Below are positions 41,924-47,038 of a stretch of 47,038 nucleotides of DNA, piece by piece. Under the pieces are notes generated by a model that did not search any database, was not told the DNA's origin, and worked only from the letters and a program-made list of their open reading frames with translations. Numbering within the stretch: the stretch's first letter is position 1; each line of letters begins with the position of its first letter. The DNA lies in assembly GCA_015057615.1 (NCBI GenBank), contig SVEA01000078.1:1-47038 (forward strand), given 5' to 3'. A program made the translations under genes and the position numbers. This stretch comes from Lachnospiraceae bacterium (GTDB taxonomy: Bacteria; Bacillota; Clostridia; Lachnospirales; Lachnospiraceae).

Positions 41924-43204
41924 CTATGCTTTTAAACTTCGTATATGTTTATTTCGATAAGCCAGACAACTGGATATGGCGCCTAAGGTGCCCGTACATA
42001 GGAACATAACTGCCATACCGCTGCCGGAACTGTTTCCGACTATTTTCTGTAGCATAATTGCTACGGCATGATTGGAAGCCATAAATGGTTCGAATACATA
42101 ATCAGCCAGATAGCCGCCCATCAAAATCCCAACCGGGATTGTCGAAAATTGGATCGCATTTCTTATGGAAAATATTCTTCCCTGCATTTGCACCGGAACG
42201 GTCTGGTACAGTATAAGACTCTCTCCTGCCATGATAAACGGAATGGGAATGCTTGCTGCTAATCCGGCAATACACCACGCCGGGAGATTTCTTCCGGTTC
42301 CCATTAACAAATCGCCGAGTAGGAAAGATATCGATGTAGAAAAATAAATCATCCTTAAGGGATCTTTTTTCCTTTTTCCGATAGTAACCAGGATTCCGCC
42401 GATAATGCCGCCGATTCCAAGAATTCCGTTGATAATCCCATAGATCGTACTATTGCCGCCGCTCCTAGATAAAATCATAGGTGTCAAAATGTTTTCGTAG
42501 GTCAAACGGGAAAAGAAATTAATCAATGCCATACTGAGCATGATATATAAAATTCCCTTGTTCTGCTGGAGAAAAGCCCAGCCTTCCTTCAGTCCGTCGA
42601 AGGGGTTTTTTATTCCTTTGTGATCCGGATTGACTGGTTCCGGAATTGATACAAAAAACACCGTTCCTACTGCAAAAAAGAAGGATATAAAATCGATAAA
42701 CAGTACCGTTCTCAGCCCGCCAAAAGCCATAATCATTCCGGCAAGAACGGGAGATGATACGGCAACTAAATTACCGGAAAAGGAATTCAGTCCGCTGGCC
42801 TTCTTATAATCCTTGTTCGGCACCAATAAACCGGTAACGATGGAACTAGCCGGAGATTGAAAGGCATTCATAAACCCGACAATAATATTAACAATATAAA
42901 TCTGTCCGATGGACATCAAATCCATGTGAATACTAAAAAATATGCTCGCAGTACCTAGCGCTGCTATCGTATCCGATAAAATCAAAATCGCCTTTTTGGA
43001 GTACTTATCTACAAAGCTGCCAGCGAAAATACTCACCAGTATGTAGGGTAAATAAGAGCAAAAAGCCATCAGGGATACCGTCATTGCAGAATTAGTCTGC
43101 GCATATACCCAAATGGTAAGAGCATGTCCTGTCATAGCACTGCCAAGCTGTGATATTGCTTGACCAAACCAAAATAATAGATAATTTGTTTCTTTCTTCT
43201 TCAT
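41924..43204 (-). CDS. MFS transporter, macrolide-efflux (MefA-like) type
   Basis: 426 aa with about twelve membrane helices. The start NYLLFWFGQAISQLGSAMTG and the cytoplasmic loop GSFVDKYSKKAILILSD match the drug-exporter subgroup often annotated as MefA/macrolide efflux. The substrate cannot be told from sequence. ATG 43204 follows AAGGAG. Upstream lie a hairpin over the SD and a 24-codon leader frame, an arrangement typical of drug-inducible translational attenuation. It terminates at the shared hairpin with PFOR. Confidence 0.9.
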   Translation of the reverse strand: MKKKETNYLLFWFGQAISQLGSAMTGHALTIWVYAQTNSAMTVSLMAFCSYLPYILVSIFAGSFVDKYSKKAILILSDTIAALGTASIFFSIHMDLMSIGQIYIVNIIVGFMNAFQSPASSIVTGLLVPNKDYKKASGLNSFSGNLVAVSSPVLAGMIMAFGGLRTVLFIDFISFFFAVGTVFFVSIPEPVNPDHKGIKNPFDGLKEGWAFLQQNKGILYIMLSMALINFFSRLTYENILTPMILSRSGGNSTIYGIINGILGIGGIIGGILVTIGKRKKDPLRMIYFSTSISFLLGDLLMGTGRNLPAWCIAGLAASIPIPFIMAGESLILYQTVPVQMQGRIFSIRNAIQFSTIPVGILMGGYLADYVFEPFMASNHAVAIMLQKIVGNSSGSGMAVMFLCTGTLGAISSCLAYRNKHIRSLKA

Positions 43205-43215
43205 TGTATTTTCTC

Positions 43216-43243
43216 CTTATAAGTTAGTTTTCTTCTTATAAGT
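43216..43243 (-). promoter_or_regulatory. SD-sequestering hairpin before the MFS gene
   Basis: The self-complementary CTTATAAG(T) occurs twice (43216-43224 and 43235-43243). In RNA the copies pair with each other, enclosing an 11-nt loop and covering the start of the AAGGAG ribosome site. The upstream copy overlaps the stop codon of the leader frame. Alternatively both are DNA operator half-sites. Confidence 0.5.
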
Positions 43244-43310
43244 ACAAAATCCAATGTGGACGAATTTCTTTAAATAGTAGAGTTACTCTGTACAGGCTTC
43301 GTCCATTCAT
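43236..43310 (-). CDS. Putative 24-residue leader peptide of the MFS gene
   Basis: The frame begins MNGRSLYRVT and ends RPHWILYL. AAGG precedes its ATG by 4 nt. Its start lies in the loop of an upstream hairpin (CTCTGTACAGG 43286-43296 with CCTTGTACAGAG 43315-43326). Its end reaches into the hairpin that masks the exporter's SD. The arrangement fits ribosome-stalling attenuation, but the frame is short and could be chance. Confidence 0.45.
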   Translation of the reverse strand: MNGRSLYRVTLLFKEIRPHWILYL

Positions 43311-43490
43311 CAGACCTTGTACAGAGACAGACGCTCATATTAATTATTTTTGGAGTTAGCATATCTTTCCCTCATTTCTGCGCAGCTTTTTCTGCATCAT
43401 AAGGAGTCTGCACCTGCGCGGTTTATGCCATTTTATAGCATCCTGAAATCTATTATAGAGGATTTGGTTCCAATAGTAAATCTCAAGTTA

Positions 43491-43630
43491 AAAACATTCC
43501 TAACAAATCGTCCTCATCAATTTGCATTACGTACTTCAATCCAAGTACTGCGTTTTTTGCAGCACTTGGAGAGCAATGTGTTGCGAAAAAGATTCGTTTC
43601 CTGTTACTTACCAATGCATTAATTGACAGA
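43491..43630. repeat. Intergenic repeat, copy G (internally deleted, after lacI)
   Basis: TTCCTAACAAATCGTCCTCA, then TCAATTTGCA, match the terminal sequence; the copy then jumps straight to TTACGTACTTCAATCC and the hairpin CCAAGTACTGCG/GCAGCACTTGG. TGTTGCGAAAAAGATTCG and TTTCCTGTTACTTACCAATG complete the right half. The left arm and core GGTAC hairpin are missing. It abuts the lacI stop codon. Confidence 0.75.
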
Positions 43631-43631
43631 T

Positions 43632-44639
43632 TTATGAATTTACAGAATTTCTCTTATCCAGTACCGATTCCCGTTTTATAAGCTCTACATCCAGCACAAT
43701 ATTCTGGGTCGGTAAGGAGGGGTTTTTTAAATGTTGAAATAATACCTCCAATGCAAACTGTGCCTTCTGCTTAATATCCTGTGAAATCGTGGTCAGTCTG
43801 GGGGACACGAACTGCGATATGGGAAGATTATCAAAGCCGATAATCGAAAAGTCCTCCGGAATCCGGTAGCCTCTGCGCTTTAAGATACCCATCAGCTCGA
43901 TGGCGCTGTTGTCGGCGGCGACAAAGATGGCACTGACCGGTTTTTTAAAGGAGCAAAGCTCGGTTACGGTTTCCTCCATATGAAGCGGCTCTAAGATATG
44001 TTCCGGCTCTAAGCGTAAACCAGCCGCCTCTATCGTATCTTTATAGCCCTTTAATCGCTGCTTGATTAACTGGCTGACACTGGTATGTGGTGTAATAAAA
44101 GCAAAATCCCGATGCCCGTTCTCAATAAAATGTCTGGCCGCCAATACGCCGCCTTTATAATCGTCGATTCCGATATTAATTAGCTGCCGTATGCTGCTAT
44201 AGCTGTCCGTAAATACCAGTGGAATCTTATTATCTGCCTGGATCTGCTGAATGTTTTTATCAAAGGTTCCAAGAAACAGGGCACCCTCCGCGTGCCACGA
44301 CTGCAAGTGCTTTGTAACATCGGAATATTCATTTATAAAATGTACCATAGCGTTATAACCGTACTCCTGAACAAGCTGTATAATATAACCCAGCATCGCA
44401 GCGTTGTAAGGTGATTCAAGGACATTACCTGAGCCCTGCAGGATGATGGAAATAATTTTGGAGGATTTGGACGACAGGCTCCGCGCAGAGGAATTAGGAA
44501 CATAACCAAGTTTTTCAATAATGGATTGTATCTTCGCTATATTTTCATCCGACACTTCGGAATAGCGTTTATTCACAACGCGCGACACCGTCATTACGCT
44601 TACTCCGGCTTCTTTTGCAATATCTTTTAGTGTTACCAT
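43632..44639 (-). CDS. LacI-family transcriptional regulator
   Basis: 335 aa. The N-terminal helix-turn-helix is VTLKDIAKEAGVSVMTVSRV (2-21) and the hinge helix includes NSSARSLSS. The periplasmic-binding-protein-like effector domain follows from about residue 62. It probably represses the divergent sugar ABC importer and itself: three near-identical sites TG(A/T)TAACGNTAACA lie in the intergenic region, one in its own leader and one at the importer promoter. Its promoter at 44700-44728 is near consensus. The SD is GAGGGAG. The effector sugar is unknown. Confidence 0.94.
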   Translation of the reverse strand: MVTLKDIAKEAGVSVMTVSRVVNKRYSEVSDENIAKIQSIIEKLGYVPNSSARSLSSKSSKIISIILQGSGNVLESPYNAAMLGYIIQLVQEYGYNAMVHFINEYSDVTKHLQSWHAEGALFLGTFDKNIQQIQADNKIPLVFTDSYSSIRQLINIGIDDYKGGVLAARHFIENGHRDFAFITPHTSVSQLIKQRLKGYKDTIEAAGLRLEPEHILEPLHMEETVTELCSFKKPVSAIFVAADNSAIELMGILKRRGYRIPEDFSIIGFDNLPISQFVSPRLTTISQDIKQKAQFALEVLFQHLKNPSLPTQNIVLDVELIKRESVLDKRNSVNS

Positions 44640-44662
44640 ATACCCATATACACTCCCTCTTT

Positions 44663-44676
44663 TGATAACGATAACA
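44663..44676. promoter_or_regulatory. LacI-type operator O1 (in the lacI leader)
   Basis: TGATAACGATAACA. Located 24 bp before the lacI start codon and just downstream of its predicted transcription start; it shares the pattern of O2 and O3. Confidence 0.6.
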
Positions 44677-44699
44677 GTATCGTTTTTAACAATAGATTT

Positions 44700-44728
44700 A
44701 TTATAGCGAATAAAAGAAGATAATGCAA
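44700..44728 (-). promoter_or_regulatory. Sigma-A promoter of lacI
   Basis: On the minus strand TTGCAT (44728-44723) and TATAAT (44705-44700) are separated by 17 nt. Confidence 0.7.
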
Positions 44729-44820
44729 TATGAATTGGTAAAAATTTGCGGCGGTGGAGGGACGATGCGCTAAATAATTCTTTAAAATTTCCCGATTATA
44801 GAAAAAATTTAGGAAAAATA

Positions 44821-44834
44821 TGATAACGTTAACA
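44821..44834. promoter_or_regulatory. LacI-type operator O2 (mid-region)
   Basis: TGATAACGTTAACA, palindromic at all but one position pair around a central CG. It lies about 150 bp from both O1 and O3, which would permit looping. Confidence 0.6.
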
Positions 44835-44939
44835 ATAACAGGTAAGAAGCATTCGACCGCCAAGAGACGCTGGTTGTGCATTTAGCACAGGTTACAGTAG
44901 ATAAAGTAAGGAATAATGGATAAAATTCTATATATTCTA

Positions 44940-44968
44940 TTGACATTATTCTGCACAGATGTTAATAT
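44940..44968 (+). promoter_or_regulatory. Sigma-A promoter of the sugar ABC importer
   Basis: TTGACA (44940-44945) and TAATAT (44963-44968) are 17 nt apart. Operator O3 begins 7 nt downstream, over the expected transcription start. Confidence 0.7.
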
Positions 44969-44974
44969 TAATTG

Positions 44975-44988
44975 TGTTAACGCTAACA
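44975..44988. promoter_or_regulatory. LacI-type operator O3 (at the importer promoter)
   Basis: TGTTAACGCTAACA, a near-palindrome around CG, overlapping the +1 region of the importer promoter. Repression by steric block is the expected mode. Confidence 0.65.
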
Positions 44989-45046
44989 GTAAATGTGATT
45001 TTATAGGGATAGAAGTATCTATGCTATAGGAAATGAGGGAAAGCAA

Positions 45047-45985
45047 ATGAAGGCACCAAAACAACAGAAAGGCAATACAAAGAACTTGTGGCTCCGAATT
45101 CGCAGAAACTGGGGTTTATACCTTTTGCTGCTGCCGGCGGTAATTCTTCTGATCTGTTTTACATACCGGCCAATGTACGGCGTATTGATTGCATTTAAGG
45201 AATACCGGCCGGCAGACGGAATATGGGGCAGTGCCTGGTCAACGCCATGGTATAAACATTTTAAGAAATTCTTCGATTCGTATCAATTTGTCAATACGAT
45301 TAAGAATACCTTGACCATTACGCTCTACAGCCTGCTTGTATTTCCAATCCCGATCATTCTTGCACTATGCATAAATCAGATGAAAAGTGGAAGATTTAAG
45401 AAGATTTTTCAGACAGTAACCTATATGCCCCATTTTATATCAACCGTTGTTATGGTGGGTCTGATTACCTTACTGCTATCCCCCGGCAGCGGCGTGTTTG
45501 GAGCGATCTGTAATGTGCTGGGTCTGGAAGCGCCAAACCTAATGGGAAAAGCGGGGGCATTTAAACATCTGTATGTGTGGAGCGATGTCTGGCAGCATGC
45601 CGGATGGGACAGCATCATATACATAGCCGCACTTTCCGGAATTGATCCGAGCCTCTATGAGGCGGCAACCGTAGACGGTGCAACGAAAATGCAGAAAATA
45701 AAATATATCGATATCCCGATGCTTATTCCTACGGCAGTGATTATGCTGATCTTGCGAATGGGCGGTTTATTAGGCCTCGGTTTTGAGAAAGTATATCTGA
45801 TGCAGAACGATCTTAATCTGGTAAGCAGTGAGGTAATCTCGACCTATGTGTATAAGATCGGAGTAATCAATACGCAATACAGCTATTCTGCAGCGATCAA
45901 CCTGTTCAGTACCATTGTTAATTTTATTCTTTTGCTATCTGTAAATAAGATTTCCAAGAGAATTAGTGAAAACAGCTTATGGTAG
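45047..45985 (+). CDS. Sugar ABC transporter permease, LplB/CUT1 type
   Basis: 312-aa inner membrane permease with six helices. The EAA loop that contacts the ATPase reads YEAATVDGATKMQKIKYIDI, followed by the LIPTAVIMLILRMGG segment. The N terminus (WGLYLLLLPAVILLICFTYRPMYGVLIAFKEY in parts) is characteristic of LplB-like permeases that import polysaccharide-derived oligosaccharides. It overlaps or abuts the next permease. The shared ATPase (MsmX-like) is not in the window, as usual for this subgroup. SD GAGGGAAAGC before ATG. Confidence 0.94.
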   Translation: MKAPKQQKGNTKNLWLRIRRNWGLYLLLLPAVILLICFTYRPMYGVLIAFKEYRPADGIWGSAWSTPWYKHFKKFFDSYQFVNTIKNTLTITLYSLLVFPIPIILALCINQMKSGRFKKIFQTVTYMPHFISTVVMVGLITLLLSPGSGVFGAICNVLGLEAPNLMGKAGAFKHLYVWSDVWQHAGWDSIIYIAALSGIDPSLYEAATVDGATKMQKIKYIDIPMLIPTAVIMLILRMGGLLGLGFEKVYLMQNDLNLVSSEVISTYVYKIGVINTQYSYSAAINLFSTIVNFILLLSVNKISKRISENSLW

Positions 45986-46002
45986 AAGGGAGAAAAAGAA
46001 AA

Positions 46003-46914
46003 ATGTCTGAGAATAGAAAAAAGAAAGATAATAGGATAAGGAGTGGCCGTCCCGATGAAATTTTTCAGATGCTTCTATATCTGACGGCAATCATTATTTT
46101 AGTCATCGTACTATATCCGCTTTATTTTGTGGTAATTGCATCGTTTAGTGATCCATCTGCAGTAGGCGGGGGTCAGGTGTGGCTGCTTCCGAAAGGTTTT
46201 ACCTTAGACGGCTATAAAGAGCTATTCCGGCATGATGAGATCTGGACCGGCTATGCCAATACCATCCTTTATACTGCCGTCGGAACACTGGTCGGCTTGA
46301 TCGTCAATTTATTTGCAGCCTATGCCTTGTCCAGAAAGGATCTGGTGGGACGTAAATTTTTTAACTTTATGTTTATCTTTACCATGTTTTTTAACGGAGG
46401 GTTGATCCCGACTTTTTTAACAATCAAGGATTTCAACCTTTACAATACCTTTGCGGTAATGGTTCTTCCTTTTTCCGTATCGGTTTACAACATAATCGTA
46501 GCAAGAACCTTTTTTCAAAACAGCATCCCGTCCGATCTAAATGATGCGGCGAAGATTGATGGCTGTGGAAATTTGGGTTATTTCTTTAAGATCGTACTGC
46601 CGTTATCAAAAGCAATTATATCGGTGATTGCATTATGGACGGCAGTGGGCATGTGGAACTCCTATTTTAATGCCTTGATCTATTTGAAGGATGCTTCCAG
46701 GTATCCGCTGCAGCTGATTCTAAGAAATATTTTAATTACAAATAACCTGCAGATGTCCTTTGGAAGCGGGGAAGCAATGCAGATCGCGCTCCGGCTGTCG
46801 AATCTGATGCGGTACTCGGTAATTATTGTTTCTACCGTTCCGATTATGTGCCTTTATCCATTCGTTCAGAAATATTTTAATAAAGGTGTTATGATTGGCG
46901 CCGTCAAAGGTTAG
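46003..46914 (+). CDS. Sugar ABC transporter permease, YtcP/CUT1 type
   Basis: 303 aa with six membrane helices and the EAA loop NDAAKIDGCGNLGYFFKIVLP. The N-terminal PLYFVVIASFSDP segment and the ending GVMIGAVKG are typical of YtcP-like partners of LplB. An in-frame ATG at 45979 overlaps the previous gene, but AAGGGAG at 45986-45992 points to ATG 46003. It forms the heterodimeric channel with the upstream permease. Confidence 0.93.
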   Translation: MSENRKKKDNRIRSGRPDEIFQMLLYLTAIIILVIVLYPLYFVVIASFSDPSAVGGGQVWLLPKGFTLDGYKELFRHDEIWTGYANTILYTAVGTLVGLIVNLFAAYALSRKDLVGRKFFNFMFIFTMFFNGGLIPTFLTIKDFNLYNTFAVMVLPFSVSVYNIIVARTFFQNSIPSDLNDAAKIDGCGNLGYFFKIVLPLSKAIISVIALWTAVGMWNSYFNALIYLKDASRYPLQLILRNILITNNLQMSFGSGEAMQIALRLSNLMRYSVIIVSTVPIMCLYPFVQKYFNKGVMIGAVKG

Positions 46915-46949
46915 GCGTCAATGATCACATATAATGAAGGAGGATGATT

Positions 46950-47038
46950 ATGAAAAAAGAAGTAAAAGCATGTTGGAAGAGAATCACAAGTTTGTTTCTG
47001 GTATTCGTTCTGTCCCTTTCCTTTGTCGGATGCGGTAA
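46950..47038 (+). CDS. Extracellular solute-binding lipoprotein of the ABC importer (5' end only)
   Basis: Only 29 codons are present before the window ends. A basic start (KKEVKACWKR), a hydrophobic run (SLFLVFVLSLSFVG) and Cys at residue 28 form a lipoprotein signal with lipobox FVGC. The strong SD GAAGGAGGATG precedes ATG. Position after two permeases makes it the expected substrate-binding protein. Confidence 0.85.
   Translation, partial: MKKEVKACWKRITSLFLVFVLSLSFVGCG

Noticed and set aside
1-43630. The recurring intergenic palindromes as a CRISPR array
   Set aside because: Copies are kilobases apart, far longer than CRISPR repeats, with no regular spacers and no cas genes.

Overview
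The window looks like chromosomal DNA from a spore-forming, flagellated, anaerobic Firmicute, most likely a Lachnospiraceae (Clostridium cluster XIVa, phytofermentans-like). This rests on the gene content: ATP-dependent PEP carboxykinase, pyruvate:ferredoxin oxidoreductase, BofA, a SpoIID-like protein, flagellin/FliS, a Gram-positive Tad (Flp pilus) locus, and LplB/YtcP-type sugar permeases. Purine-rich Shine-Dalgarno (SD) sites and TTGACA-17-TATAAT promoters fit this. I recognised no tRNA, rRNA, CRISPR array, prophage or transposase gene.

Layout. 1-6.4 kb: metG, then pckA and a DUF885 lipoprotein on the minus strand. 6.6-12.6 kb: a large FliK-like DUF6240 protein, flagellin and FliS. 12.9-13.6 kb: divergent yaaL and bofA. 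13.7-26.5 kb: the Tad locus (CpaE-like, CpaF, TadB, TadC, Flp pilin, DUF5702-like protein, TadE-like protein with a zinc-ribbon-like tail, prepilin peptidase, a second TadE, FHA protein). 26.9-32.7 kb: SdpI-like protein, glycerol kinase, rhomboid protease, flavodoxin-SCP2 fusion, orphan histidine kinase (minus), HIT protein. 32.7-38 kb: murG with a TSCPD-domain gene (minus), a serine beta-lactamase-like protein, MTA/SAH nucleosidase and a SpoIID-like protein (minus). 38.2-41.8 kb: PFOR. 41.9-43.3 kb: an MFS exporter behind a putative leader peptide (minus). 43.6-47 kb: a LacI regulator divergent from a sugar ABC importer cut by the window edge.

The most unusual content is non-coding. (1) An intergenic repeat family, MITE-like and foldable into long hairpins, has about nine copies or fragments. 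Several share a palindromic core, GGTAC(A/T)TA(A/G)G paired with CTTA(A/T)GTACC or close variants, even though their outer ends differ. Copies sit between fliC and fliS, inside the tad locus, and on both sides of mtnN. (2) A perfect 21-bp inverted repeat encloses 125 bp of AT-rich DNA inside the tad locus, with the geometry of a phase-variation switch. (3) Several leaders look regulated by RNA structure: a leader-peptide attenuator before the MFS exporter, competing SD/anti-SD sequences before glpK, a structured pckA leader, and a possible pseudoknot after metG. (4) LacI sites TG(A/T)TAACGNTAACA occur three times between lacI and the ABC operon. At protein level, the CpaE homologue has lost its P-loop, the SpoIID-like protein has Thr where the catalytic Glu is expected, and one TadE gene appears to start at CTG. 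All functions are inferred from sequence reading alone; no searches were run.
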